Below are positions 10,031-21,333 of a stretch of DNA of 54,516 nucleotides, in pieces. Source of the DNA: Cercozoa sp. M6MM (lineage: Eukaryota; Endomyxa: Ascetosporea); the NCBI GenBank assembly GCA_040357565.1, contig JBDODJ010000076.1. One strand, written 5' to 3'. Numbering within the stretch: position 1 is the stretch's first letter; each line of letters starts with the position of its first letter. A program made the translations under genes and the position numbers. The notes below the pieces were generated by a model. It ran no database searches and was not told the DNA's origin. It worked only from the letters and a program-made list of their open reading frames with translations.

Positions 10031-11921
10031 ATGCATCGCTTGTGCTTGAATGTGCTGAAGTCGCCACCCGACTGTTGGCGAGAAAATAACCACTGCGACG
10101 TCCCGCAGTGCACAACGGCATACTTTCGATCGCGAGCACGCATCAAGTTTAATCTCTTGGTTGCAGTGTTGTTGCTGACTGCATGGTACAGCAGCTTTGG
10201 TGCTTGGCCGTCGACAGCTCAGCTCAAGCAGACGCCTCCTGACGAGCGGTTGAATTTGAACGCAGTTCCAAATACTGCCGTGCTAGTGACGCATCGGGAA
10301 GGTACTGTAAGGAGTCACAGTACAATGGCCACTGAGGGTTTTGAGGACAGTCGGTTTTAATGTTTGACAGGTGTCATTTGCACGGACTTCGAACGTTTCT
10401 TGTCGCCAGAGTTTCTGACCGTCTTTGTGTTTGACAGGCTTCTTTTGTCACAGCGTCACTTCAACCAAGTGTACACTTTGGTCAAGTCATGTCACACTGC
10501 TGAAATCGTCGTTACTGAAAAAGCCCTGGTATGAACATTCTGCTGGATGGATTCTGTTTTTTTTTGACTGACTATAAATTTACCTCAACCAGGGCGACTT
10601 GCATGATAAGCAACTCGCACTGCAGCACGCGCTGAGACTGAACCCAAACTTAGACGACGTCGTATTCTGGGCTTGCGACATCTTTCCGCTGCCCCAAAAT
10701 CACGCCTTTCATGTCAACGCGAGCGAGCTCGTGCGAAGAATGAAAACTATGCTTCCTGCGACAGCACTCGGCGGCACGCCGCTCTTACTCGAAAACGCTC
10801 CTTCAACTACCGTTGATTTTACAAAGGTACTGTAAATTCACCACAGAAACTAACAGAAACTAAAACTGATATGTACTGCATTTCCGCGGTAAGTATACAA
10901 CAACTGCGTATGCAGGCTCGAATCCACGGACGAGCTTTCGCGAGTCGGACAAAGCTAGCGAAGATGCAAACAGTCCCGATGGTACAAACCCTCCCAAAAG
11001 AAATAACCTACTGGAGAAATATAACTTGATTCTAGACAGAGCGATGTCAGTGAGTTTGTTGAGGCCCACGTTTTGTTTCTCCGTCTGGAGCAGTTCGACG
11101 AAGCGTGGCGACAGCGATACTTTGCCTCTCAATTTTCGGTGGAAGAGTCGCGCTGGCTACCGCTGCTGCTACGTCACTCTGGAAGTCGCATCTTTCGCTT
11201 GAATCGAGTGGCGATGCTCTACGACCTTCGTGGAGATTTGCAGAACGACACAGCTTGCCTTTTCGTAGCCCACATGCGCATGCTGGCGAAACATCGATCT
11301 CCGTTCAATTGTCATGTTGGACAACGACAGCTGATAGAAAGTAAATTAAGTATATGGTATATACACAGCTGGAAACTATCATTCTCTATTCTCTCCTTTT
11401 AGGTTGGAAGCGAGAGAACCATTCGTTCGGGCTGCCGGATCTATGTCACATTGCACACATGCGCAAGTATTTCAACGTCCAGTGGCTCCGTTCGTGTGCC
11501 CTCTTTAGGAATGTTTACGACACAGCGTGTGTCGAGACACTTGATGCTGCACTTGCACTGATTGATCACACGTTTGACGGTACAAGGATTCGGCCGCTCT
11601 TTTCGCACGCTTTTGTCGACTCAGTTGAGGTAAATACTCTTCAGTTGGCTGGATTAACATGCCATGCCAGCTTTTCTTCCCCAGGTTGTTGGCGACACCA
11701 TGTGTTTTCGGTCGTGCAGTGAAGCACTGCCATTAAAGCAAACTATGCTGTTGCTGCTTCAAGCACCGCCTGACACGACCGACTGCGCGTGTTTAATCTT
11801 CGTGTTGGCCGCACGATGGACTCACGGTGCTGTTGCAAGAACGAACGTGTCTCTGCCGCCCTGGAGAGTGATTTTCGTTGGCAATCCCATTCCGTTTCGT
11901 TCAGTTGAACAATCAATTTAA
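10031..11921 (+). CDS. Type II membrane protein of unknown function
   Basis: The start at 10031 (MHRLCLNVLKSPPDCW) leads to one transmembrane helix (NLLVAVLLLTAWYSS) about 40 residues in, followed by a long lumenal domain. Lumenal exons include VICTDFERFLSPEFLTVF, LNPNLDDVVFWACDIFPLP, EFVEAHVLFLRLEQFDEAW, RIFRLNRVAMLYDL, GLPDLCHIAHMRKYF and a C-terminus with PPWRVIFVGN. The stop is a TAA at 11919-11921. The short cytosolic tail, single N-terminal helix and large lumenal body are the layout of Golgi glycosyltransferases. No DxD or named family motif could be assigned, so this is only a suggestion. At least seven exons; introns near 10530, 10828 and 11343 are bounded by GT/AG. Confidence 0.55.
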
Positions 11922-11987
11922 CCAGAACGTTCAGTTGAATTATTGTTTGTCCAGTTTGTACTAATTTTACAGTATGTGAAACAATAA

Positions 11988-14135
11988 TTAACCAGAAGCC
12001 ACGTAGTCATCGGCATAACGAGGAGCGGCGAGAGGATGTCGTTTATTGGAAGGTGGCACAGTGACAATCGTGTTGGGTGCCATCGTGAGTGCGTTTGTCG
12101 AGGTGTCACTCACAGTCTCTGCAGCAGGCACAGGTCCTGCTTGTGTGAGAATGCGCTCAACGCCTTCCTCATACGCTGTTTCATCAACCTCTTGTCCGTC
12201 CATCCTTCTGCAGGTTGTGATTCAGCTGAGTTCAGTTGACAGAAAGAAAGAAATAACTGCTCAGTTACAATCTATCGTCTGCCCAGCCGAGAGCAACGCG
12301 TGCCAACTGTGCTTGAAGTAAGCGGCGATCTCTGCAGGCCCCTTGGATCACGTTGTGTGCCTCTGATAGTTCATCACGCAGCACTGCGATTTCCCATCTG
12401 ATCAGTTTTACAAGGTATCAAACTCCAGTTGCTGGTTTTGGCTACAACTTACCTCTGACGAGCAACAAGATCAGCGGCATCGGCGATGCTCCAGTCGTCG
12501 TGACTGATTGAGCGACTGTGACTATGCAGTTCCTCCTCATCGTCGCTGTTGTTTCTCGTCTTTTTCTCACTTCGCTCGCCTTTTTCGAGTTCGTTCACGC
12601 GACGTCGCAGGCGCTGGATTTCGCGATTTGCTTCTTGCAGTTGCGCTAAGAGACTCTGAACGGCAGCTTCTTTGTCCGACTCGGCTTTCGTGTTTTTCTG
12701 AGTCAAGCAACACGATTACAAAAAGAACACAAACAGCACAGCTGACACAGCTTTCAACAAACTGACCTCAGCAACAGTTCGGATGGTTTTAGCACTGGCG
12801 GCGAAACGCAGCGTTGATAGTGTTTCCCCTTCGCACTGCTTGGAAGGCGACAAGGTCACCAGCAGAGTCTACTTGAAACAATGCTGTTTGCTGATCAACT
12901 AAACTGACCACCGAAAGCACAAAGAAAAAGAAAGAAACTCAGTTATGTTTACAGTTTTGCCGTTGCCCATTCGTTTACTCAGAGAGTTGCGCAGCAAGAA
13001 CGTCAGCACCGAGTCGCGAAATGGCACGTATTTCGCACCTTTTTTCGACAGAGCAGTGACGCACCTGCCAAGCACGGTGAGCGACTGGTTGATCTTGCAC
13101 ATTTCGACCTGTCGCTGCTTGAGCTGAATTCGCAGTTTCCGGTCGTTTCGCTCATGGGCTGACACTGCAAACGAAGTCATAGTGCGCTCGCTCCCGGCGA
13201 GATCCGCCAGATTGAACTCGCTCGTCGTTGTCACAACGCGATCGCCTTTCTTTTCGCGCTGTGTTACGTGTAATTGCACCACGGCGTGGCTGCGAGAGGA
13301 GCGAGCGTTCATGCCTGTCGCATGCGTCGCACGCCTCAAAGCACCTCGCTTTACCTACAAACAAAAAACGTAAAATACAAAGCCAAAGAGCTTTTAGATT
13401 GGCTCAGTACATGGCGCAGGACGTCTTGAGCATTCTGGCAACGTCGTTTGACGAGTCCATCCACCACAACGCTGCCTTCAGGCGTTTCTCGCAGCTTCAG
13501 TCGAGTTCGTTCACTACAAAACAAAGTTAGGTTCAGTTTCTCAAGTCAAATGAAAAACTGACTCCTCCAAGTCCTCATCGCTATCATGACGCAGAAGATC
13601 GTAGATGCGCTCATTGTAGATCTCGAGGAAGGAGAGTTCGACAAAAACACCAGCATTGCTTTTGACTTGCAGCTGCGAAAAAAGCGACCGCGCTGCTCGA
13701 AAGACCAACCCAATACCGTCTGTTTCGGTAATGTTCATCTCCGAATCAGTTGCTTTGCTCGCGTAGGCAAAGTCACTGATCGCCTCATCATCTCCAAACA
13801 TGGTGTGTGTCTTGCCTGATCCTGTCTGACCGTACACGAAGACAGTGGCATTGAACCCGTTGATCACATCGTCCACGGCTTGTTTTGCAACCGCTCTAAA
13901 TTCAAAGCGTAGTGGTGGTACTGGGTAATTTTAGGAATTAAGTTTAAGAGCTTTACTGGTAAGTCTCTCCCTGGGTAGCACGGCGATCCAGCACGCGATC
14001 GAAGCGAAAGGTGTTACTGCCGCGAGCAACTCGGACAGTGTCGCTGCCGTTGGTTTCAAAATCGGAGCACTCACTTTCGTCGCCGGTGAGAGGTCTGACT
14101 CGCGCTAAAACGCGAACACGCACTTCCTTTTTCAT
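11988..14135 (-). CDS. Kinesin with N-terminal motor and short coiled-coil tail
   Basis: The start at 14135 gives KKEVRVRVLARVRPLTGDE. The motor shows FNATVFVYGQTGSGKTHTMF (P-loop, 13790-13850), VELSFLEIYNERIYDLL, then NARSSRSHAVVQLHV (switch I), FNLADLAGSER (switch II) and INQSLTVLGRCVTALS. The motor ends with ETLSTLRFAASAKTIRTVAE. A coiled coil follows (LLAQLQEANREIQRLRRRV), then an acidic/His/Ser segment, a second helix (WEIAVLRDELSEAHN), and a Pro/Thr-rich C-terminus ending DDYVASG before a TAA at 11988-11990. All catalytic motifs are intact, so it should be an active microtubule motor. The extra residues after the P-loop and between LAGSER and INQSL do not let me assign a subfamily. Eight or more exons, with several GTAC donors. 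Confidence 0.88.
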
Positions 14136-14275
14136 CTCTGCAGCGTATTGGAATAGACCAGAACAGCCAGTTTCAATCAGCTTTGTTTCACTCAGCTTGA
14201 CTTTAATTTAGTCCGAACATCGGCCTAACCGACTGCGAATTGAAGACCGAGTATACCTCACTTTTCAATTGGTGA

Positions 14276-15174
14276 TTAAAGAAAACACAACTGCGCGGGA
14301 GTGTTAAGTCTCTCCAAGTAGCCTTTCTTCTCCATCCTCAAAATGATGCATTCTCTGCCTTCCGTTATTTCGGCCATCGAGTGCAGCAGCTTCTCAGGAA
14401 CGGGTTCATTAATACCGCCCACGTAGACGACTTTGTCGTCAACAAAAATGCGGCGTCGACTCGTCAAAAGATGTCTAACTTATACGAAAAATAAACCGCA
14501 TTTTACATCAAAACCTGCTCAAGTAGAGCAATTCAGACTGTGTACCCACTTTCGTCATGTTTCATCGTCGATACACAGCGAATTGAGGGTGTTCCAGTTT
14601 TCGCATCACCTGGAACAGTCTTCTCGATTCTGACGTTCCACAAGTCAAAGATTTGCTCCGACGCAGACGGAGGCACTTCGGCCGACGGTTTGCGTTTCTG
14701 AAGCACCAGTTGTCGAGGCGAGAGCGAGGGCGAAGCAGATTTGGTTTCGGGCTCGCTGCCATGATAGTTTCGTTCCGGAGGAGGCGTGCTAGGTTCCTTC
14801 GCCTGCGCAACATGGGTTGACACTCTCGGCAGGTCGGCTTCGGGCTCATGGATGTTGTCGTGGTTGCGGAGACTCTTTTCTCGTGGAGTGTCGAACGTTT
14901 CTTGCTGGGTTTCCGATGTCGGATGCTTGGACCTGTGCGTCCTGCGTCGTCGTAGAGTCGAGGAGGCATACTGAGGCTGGAGAGGCGACGTGCGGCTTCG
15001 ACGCGAACGATGACGTCGCCGGCGCTTTCGTTGCGCTGATCGACCTCCGCCGCGTTCTTGAGGAAGTTCTAACTCCTAGGAATCACAGTCAAAATGCAGG
15101 GACAAACAAGTCAGAACACTGTCCCACAAGTGTTTTACCTCGTGCATACGCGAAGAACTTGAACACACACCCAT
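14276..15174 (-). CDS. MGVCSSSS-start, Arg/Ser/Pro-rich protein with PDZ-like C-terminus
   Basis: Exon 1 (15139-15174) encodes MGVCSSSSRMHE, a near-ideal N-myristoylation site with an adjacent Cys for palmitoylation. Exon 2 starts with a very basic stretch (QRKRRRRHRSRRSR), which with the acyl groups would bind acidic membranes. A long Ser/Pro/Thr-rich disordered region follows. The C-terminus starts near SEQIFDLWNVRIEK and continues through an intron to RRRIFVDDKVVYVGGINEPV and MAEITEGRECIILRMEKKG, with a TAA at 14276-14278. That last segment resembles the second half of a PDZ domain (GDxIxxVNG, helix, then I-x-L-x-x-x-K). The PDZ call is weak; the acylation motif is what the sequence shows most clearly. 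The gene is head-to-head with the MscS channel gene. Confidence 0.55.
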
Positions 15175-15239
15175 GTTTTCAAGCTCACGTGCTCCCGATC
15201 AGTTTATGGCTTAAGGCTTCAGTATACTGCACAAGATTT

Positions 15240-18019
15240 AGTCCGAATTGACTGCAAATCCGTTTTCAACGCGCTCGGAGATTCAACTGATCGACCAGGT
15301 GCCAGCATCTCCTGCGAACCTCCGCCCCAGTTTCAGCAGTTTTAACGATGGCGCTGTCAAAAGGACGCCAGCGGATCCTAGTAACATTTCTCCAACCTCT
15401 GCGTCTGGACCAGACTGGCTGAACAGTCCAGGTTTGTTCATGTATTTTAGGTGATAACTTGCTTCTCATGTACGGCGCTTACCGTGTTGATCCTGTTCTT
15501 CGCGTTGCTGCGGAAGCTGCATACGGGTATTGGAGTCTCTAGCAAAAAAACTATCCAAAAGGTCAAGAAGGAGGAAAGGCAAAAGAAGGCACAAGAAGAA
15601 GCGGTCCGTCAGTTTGATAGTGCGGTGACTGCCGAGCGATAAGAAATACTTTCAAACGGTTTGTGACTTAGGACAAGGCAGCGAAAGCCACTGGACCTAA
15701 AGTTCAGCAACGCCTGCGTCGCCTGTCACTCCGAAAGTCACCAAGCGGCTCCAAAAGAAAACAGAAAGAACTGACCGCTGTGGGTAAACTACAAAAAAGT
15801 GTCAATCTTTGAGGAAAATGCGACTGGATAACTACAAAATTATGCTTTGGCAGAGAAGGCACAAGAGGATGCTCGGTTGGCTGAAAGAGTGCGCGAGATC
15901 GAGGAAAAGCAGGAAGCCAGCCTCGAGCAGCGCAGAACTTGGATGCTGTTTTTCTTTTTCCTCTTTTGCACTGCGGTTGCTGCGCTGTACTTTGTGACAC
16001 AAAGACTTGCCCTCGACATCATTAAAGATGAGTTTGACACCGAGGCGTTGTTTAATGGCCTTCGTTTCATTCACTTGTAAAAACCCATTTCTTCTCGAAC
16101 TGAGTTCTTTTTCTCGCTTCCAGTTGTCTTTTCCATTCTAAGAGCGACTGCGATCTTTCTGTTTGTTATCGTATTGCTTCGGGGCACATTGGCGTGGTAC
16201 GAAAGTGCCTCGGCGGCGGAGGTCGAAAAAGTCTCTCGAAGAAGTGGACCTGCCTCATTTCGCACACTGAGAGTAAAGAAGGAGGCCTTTCAAGCACAGG
16301 TACAATCAATCACTTGCTTGAGGTTCATTTGGATCAGTGTCCTTTGTTGCAGCTACAAGTTCGCATCGTCGTTCGCCTGCTTTCGTTGCTTGCAGTTCTT
16401 GTTTTCCTCGCAGCTCGTACAGTTTCTTACAAGTTGCAGTTTGTTGCTGAGAAGCTACCGCAACTGGACGCAGTTCTTGCCTCCACGGGGATTCCGATCA
16501 GCGCCATCGTGCCTTCAGGAGCTCTCGTTTTGTACTGAATGTAATAGCTGTTGCTATTGCCGAAAATGTCCTTTGTATGTTGTCGCAGAGGTGCATTCGT
16601 TCTGGCGTTCCAAGGCCTCGTTCAGGACTTGGTGGGAGGTATCGTTCTCGCCTTTTCGACCGACACGATGCTCGGAATTGGAGACTTGTGCGTTCTCTTT
16701 AGCGGTTCTATTTGTTAAACTGAATGATCACGAGTGCCTGGCGCAGCATCTCGGTGGACGGACTGAGTGTGGTCGGAGGCGTCATCGACGTGCATGTAAT
16801 TTACGCGACACCTGAATTTATCTACCCCCAACAAATAGACCACAAGTCTGCAACACTGTAACTAATGTGCGTCAACGCAGTTGAGAGCAACGACACTTCG
16901 AGCAACGGATCGAGCTATGTGGTCAATGCCGAACCGATACTTTATCAACTCGCCGATTTACAACTACTCACGGTACAGTTCCTTCAACTGCTGTACAGTA
17001 CGAACATCGATCGTTGTTTCTTTCAATCGGCTGCAGTCGTGACAAGAGTCAAGTGAAACTTCAAATTCGCGTGTGGTTGCCATCGTCAGCAAACGGAAGT
17101 ACCCGACTGAAGCGATTCGTTGATCGAGTCAACAAGTCGCTGAATGCCACCGACGGACTCGTCTTGGCCGATATTGAGCGTCCGCACTGGGTAGCTATTA
17201 GCGTTAAGTTTATACGTTAAATAATAATGTATAGATACTAAGGGTGCTTGAAATAGATTTGGGTGACCGAGTGGGAGGAACCGGCGCCGATCGCGATACC
17301 TCCACAACGCGGAGGCAATCCTTCTGACGTTGTTTTGGCGACTCCGTTACACCTCGAGGTTCGAGCAGCACTTCCGGCGCCCGTTCGTTCCTTGTTCGAC
17401 GAGGACAAGGCACGCATGGTCATCACCGGCATCGTTTTTGCTGCTGCCAGGTTTGTTGCGAAACTGACCGGTGAATCTTGGCACCACTTCACATTGTTCG
17501 TGTGTCTGTAGCGATGCCGAAATAACCGTCGATATGAGGGAGCAAGTTCCTTCAGCAGTCGAATCAAGTAACAGCAATCATCACACGCGAAAAAGCGCTC
17601 GCAAGAGTGATCGAAGGAGTCGCCGACAGCGTCACAAGAGTCGCGAGCACTCTCTCGAACACGAGGACACTGTACGACGAAGAGAAAGGTGAGTGCCATG
17701 CATGCAGTTGCTACTGTGTCTTGGCTTTAATCTGCAACGTCACCAGGGAGCGACAACGAGAGTACGAGAATCGAGGAGGCGCCGCACGGCCGCTCGATGA
17801 GTTGCTCGAGACTGATGTAAGCTGAACATGTTGCTTGCGTTAAAACAACGAGCGGTATTTCTGTCGCAGCTTGTGCGCTTAAGGCGCCAGTTGGGAGAGG
17901 TCGACTATAGCTACTCCGACGATGAGAACGACGACGCGGATGTTTCCCACTCAGCGCTCACTTCGACGTCACTCACGTTCAGTCCGACTCGCCATCGGAG
18001 TCGGTCCTTCGACAATTGA
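15240..18019 (+). CDS. MscS-type mechanosensitive ion channel
   Basis: About eleven exons. The N-terminal part is a Ser/Pro-rich cytosolic segment (15248-15430) and charged helices. Several transmembrane helices follow: MLFFFFLFCTAVAALYFV, VFSILRATAIFLFVIVLL and RIVVRLLSLLAVLVFLAA. The pore-lining and beta-domain exon reads AFVLAFQGLVQDLVGGIVLA then FSTDTMLGIGDL, the MscS signature (FGFSxxxLVxDLVxGIxLxxE-type). The exon after the next intron gives LRATTLRATDRAMWSMPNRY and FINSPIYNYSR, matching the MscS LRST-R...xIPNS...INxSR region. The C-terminus is Arg/Ser- and Asp/Glu-rich and ends RSFDN with a TGA at 18017-18019. The family gates in response to membrane tension. The first exon was not found: the frame opens after a TTTAG acceptor near 15241, so the start given is approximate. 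Confidence 0.85.
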
Positions 18020-18107
18020 AGCCAGTTTCAGTGGCTTTAGTTTGACAAAAACTAAGTTTCAGTTTCGGCACTACAGTCACATCAGTCGACTGAGTCGACG
18101 ACGCGTT

Positions 18108-18575
18108 TCAAACACTCGCAGTCCACACGGCCTCTAGATACACGAACAACACCAAAATTGTGTCAGCTGCCGGCTGGTCATGAAGTAAACCGGTCTGCAA
18201 CGACCTGGTGGACGAGACCGATTTGGGGGCCCAAAGGGATTCGGAGATGCGTTCCTCCAGACGCTCGTCGAACTCATCGCCCAGCTGCTCGTGGGCGCGA
18301 GCTGAACTGTGCAAAGCCAAGTGCGCCAGGGCTCTAAGAGCTGCCTTAAGCAACTTCAGGTAGCACTGTCCGTGTAAAGCCATTTTTTGAGTAAATGGCC
18401 GTCCGTTAGCTCCGTGTAAGACGCAGCAATAAATATTCCATCGCACAGAACGCATCACGACCCATGCATTGCAAACCTCAACAGCATTGATGTCATTGCA
18501 AAAGCGCTTCGGGGCCTCGTGCCAGGCGTTTAAGTTTCCCCAGAAGGAAAAATCTGCAAACTGATCTTTGACCAT
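18108..18575 (-). CDS. Hypothetical protein, alanine/leucine-rich helix
   Basis: A single open frame of 155 codons runs from an ATG at 18575 (MVKDQFADFSFWGNLNAW) to a TGA at 18108-18110. The middle part looks like a folded helical protein: LKLLKAALRALAHLALHSSA followed by EQLGDEFDERLEERISESLW. I do not recognise the family. The last 40 residues may be wrong if the gene has an intron near 18200, where a GT/AG pair is available. It is tail-to-tail with the MscS gene (89 bp) and close to the start region of the plus-strand gene that follows. Confidence 0.45.
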   Translation of the reverse strand: MVKDQFADFSFWGNLNAWHEAPKRFCNDINAVEVCNAWVVMRSVRWNIYCCVLHGANGRPFTQKMALHGQCYLKLLKAALRALAHLALHSSARAHEQLGDEFDERLEERISESLWAPKSVSSTRSLQTGLLHDQPAADTILVLFVYLEAVWTASV

Positions 18576-18589
18576 ACTTCCGGAGGATG

Positions 18590-19287
18590 CCGTTCGTCAT
18601 GCATGTGGTACCAGCCGTGAATGTGTGTTCCTGACAGAGTTTAACGCTGTGTATGTGTGATATAGTAGAAGACGAAAACGACTGGCAAGAGATGCGGCAC
18701 TTCGGGCAGATATCGCACGTCTCATGTGTGTGCCGCATTCTCAACTCATGCAAGGTCTCGACCGACAACTGAAGAAACAGCGTCAAGACGCTGCGACGAC
18801 GACGAAAGATACCGTACACTACCGTGCACTACAATTGATTTCACAGATTCCTGTGTATGTTCTTTCAAATATATAGTCTCGCGAGCCTACTCACGCAACG
18901 TTCAAGAACATTGGGCGGCACCGCTGCTCGGACTGTGCACCCCGATTACGCGTCTCGCGATCAATGTTACAGGTTGACTGAGGTGCGCTTTAAGCTGTTG
19001 TATGTTCGACTTCCCTTGCTGACAAAAGCGATACCGAACTGACAGATACGTGAGTGTTAATGCGCAGGTTGACCCAACCAGCCACGATCACAACCACACC
19101 GAAGAAAGCGAGTCGGACGACTCAAAGTCTGAGGACATCGAGGAGGCAGACGATTCGGACGGTATGTCGCTTGATGATGCGATTCCGAAGCTGACGTCGC
19201 TTTTCGAGAGCCTCGACGTCACCCGCCGGACGATATTGACGATCCAGAAACCATTGTCATCTCAATCGCATTGGTCGTTCGCCTGAG
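18590..19287 (+). CDS. Hypothetical acidic protein, several short exons
   Basis: Exons on the plus strand join to a protein-like sequence: EDENDWQEMRHFGQISH (near 18670), then LDRQLKKQRQDAATTTKDTV and HYRALQLISQIPV, then LASLLTQRSRTLGGTAARTV and HPDYASRDQCYRLTE. After an intron that ends near 19069, an acidic stretch follows (HNHTEESESDDSKSEDIEEA) and then MSLDDAIPKLTSLFESLDV. The start codon was not settled. An alternative reading of the last exon reaches 19384 through a hydrophobic segment (TIVISIALVVRLSLSCMAFV), which would make it tail-anchored. I do not recognise the family. The joins use short introns of about 22-30 nt, so the model is tentative. Confidence 0.4.
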
Positions 19288-19453
19288 CTTGTCATGCATG
19301 GCCTTTGTTGTCTGGCAGTCGTGTCGCGTGCTGACTTGCACGTGTTTGAGCACATCCAACGCACACAGAAGCGGAAATTGTGAGTAACTCCTGTCGATGC
19401 TAGGACGGAAAACTGAAGTTCATTTAAATGAATATCGGAGATCTAAAGTTCGG

Positions 19454-20520
19454 CTAAAGGTCGTCGTGTTTACCACGTACGATTTCGCGGTAGTTCTTGC
19501 TGAAGTCGATGCACAACAGTATAATAAATCCAACTGCAACACTGGTAGATTCTTACCGGGCGAACACGTACAGGTGCACAAAAAACTGGTGAATTCGGCG
19601 ACGGGTTGAAGCCGACGCGTCACACAATGGGTCGGAGCTGCGCATCTTCCACGGGTGCGAAAAAAGAACAAGCAACGCAAAAGAATTTTTACCTCAGGTC
19701 GATCTTTTGGTTTTTTTAAGAAAGCAGGCTTTCGTTCGAGTAGCGGGTTGATGCCGAACTTGCGAGCGTTGTTGCACTGAAAAACGTGGTGCAGACGTGC
19801 GTCGCATACCGTAACCTCGTGTTGCGATTCGACGACCGCCGCAACCCGATTTTCCCTTCGGAGAGAAGAAGCAAAGCAACTGAATCAGCTGGTCTGCAAA
19901 CTAAGCACCAATTTACGGTTCTGCAGCTGCCGTGCAGGCATCTCCAACACTGAGTTATAGGCTAAACCTCGCCTCTGCTCGCAAATGACATCCCTGTGCC
20001 TGACCACCTTGTCTGCTTCCTCGTCCGCGCGTTTCGAAGCTGTAGCCGTTCCACGCACCGCCCTGGGCCAGAGCAATAAACATCTCCTCCTGATTAGAAT
20101 TTACAACGTTGACACACTCGGTGGTGTGTCGCCATCGTTCAACAGTTTGCCAGGCGGGCGGTGTTCTGCGTGTAAACTCGCCAACCTGGCGACGTAGCTC
20201 TGCGACTACACGGAATCATCATCACAGAGGCACCTTTTGTCTCGCAGAGAGAACTGACCAGTGGTGCTCGCGTACGGATTTTGTCGTGCCAGCGTCTGAA
20301 TCACGGCACGAGTGCTAAGGTTCTCGTACACCTAAATTTAAAAAACAAATTCAAATTACGGAACACAGAAATTGACAACAAAGCCACGCGGAGAACAAAC
20401 TCACCGCAACAACCTTGGAGACTCGTGCCAACCTAACGCGTTGCTATGCTCGGACATGAACGTTCGTTTTAGAAGGAGACTCGCCACGCCTTCGTACTGC
20501 TCCTGACTCAGGTACCGTAC
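19454..20520 (-). CDS. Hypothetical charged protein, possible structural/axonemal component
   Basis: Minus-strand exons include LSQEQYEGVASLLLKRTFMS (near 20450), VYENLSTRAVIQTLARQNPY (20250-20330), ELRRQVGEFTRRTPPAWQTV (near 20150), RRENRVAAVVESQHEVTVCD and KFGINPLLERKPAFLKKPKD (19700-19860). A C-terminal part reads RRRIHQFFVHLYVFAR then KNYREIVRGKHDDL, with a TAG at 19454-19456. The last two exons join in phase across a GTAAG...TTCAG intron, which supports the end. The exon around 19900-20080 was not resolved, because two frames are open there. I do not recognise the family. Its short Tyr/Trp-rich motifs are reminiscent of microtubule inner proteins, but that is a guess. Confidence 0.4.
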
Positions 20521-20593
20521 TGACGAAAGACTGCGTGACGTGACTGCTGCTGACTCACGACGAAGGCTCAAAAAGCAGCAAACTGAGTCCAAC

Positions 20594-21190
20594 ATGACTG
20601 TTTCTGAGTGGGGTCTAGATCCGACACTTCTGCCTTCTGCCGCCGACGGTGACAAAGCAAATTTAAAATGTATTGATTCTATTACTCAAGAAAAACTAAA
20701 ATTCTACGCCGACACACACTTGCAATCGTTCGATTATTTATTTGCAGCGAAAGCATGTTGTTTTAAATTTGTCCAAATGGACATTTCCATTGGACATTTT
20801 AAAAATAAAGTGAGGACAAGAAACGATGTGTTTCTGCGAAATAGTCCAGAATGTGGTGCTTTATTAGAACAGCCAGATGCTGTGACGGGCACCCACAGTA
20901 TCGATACTTCGGGTGATCGGGGCGCGTGTCTGTTGCTTATAGAGCGCAAGGTGCTCGTCCCGGGCCTGTCCTGTTTCCACCGCTGCAAGTGATGTTCGCG
21001 AGCGCTTGTCGGAGTTGCTGCGGCGCGTTCTTCAAGCTGATCATGAGAACGACACTGAAAGCGATGGGGTACAGTCAGTCTCTTTGGTGTAACTTTTCTA
21101 CAATGCGACAACTGATTGCATTCGCCGTCGCAGCTGCTGGCGGCGGTGATGGCTCTAATCACCGCACTCAGACGCACGCCCCGTCTCTAG
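20594..21190 (+). CDS. Hypothetical protein, low-GC first exon
   Basis: A first exon opens with MTVSEWGLDPTLLPSAADG and continues for about 95 codons (EKLKFYADTHLQSFDYLFAA, FKNKVRTRNDVFLRN). It is noticeably more A/T-rich than its neighbours. A later exon reads DVRERLSELLRRVLQADHEN then DTESDG. It joins across a GTACAG...CGCAG intron to LLAAVMALITALRRTPRL and a TAG at 21188-21190. How the first and second exons connect, near 20885-20940, is unclear. I do not recognise the family. The imperfect palindrome TGTCCAAATGGACA...TGGACA at about 20770-20800 lies inside the first exon. Confidence 0.35.
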
Positions 21191-21333
21191 AAGTCACAAA
21201 CCTTTAATCCTGTCAGACACAGGATTACTAACCGTTACGGAACTGAATTCGGCACCGGCATAATTCTGTTTTCCTTACAGCACTGCTGTGATCTTTTCGA
21301 TCAATCAATCAATCAAGCAAAGTGACTGGTCGG

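Noticed and set aside
20734-21177. Minus-strand 147-codon frame opposite the 20.6-21.2 kb gene
   Set aside because: It is Arg/Ser/Cys-rich with no continuation, whereas the plus strand has two splice-consistent exons.
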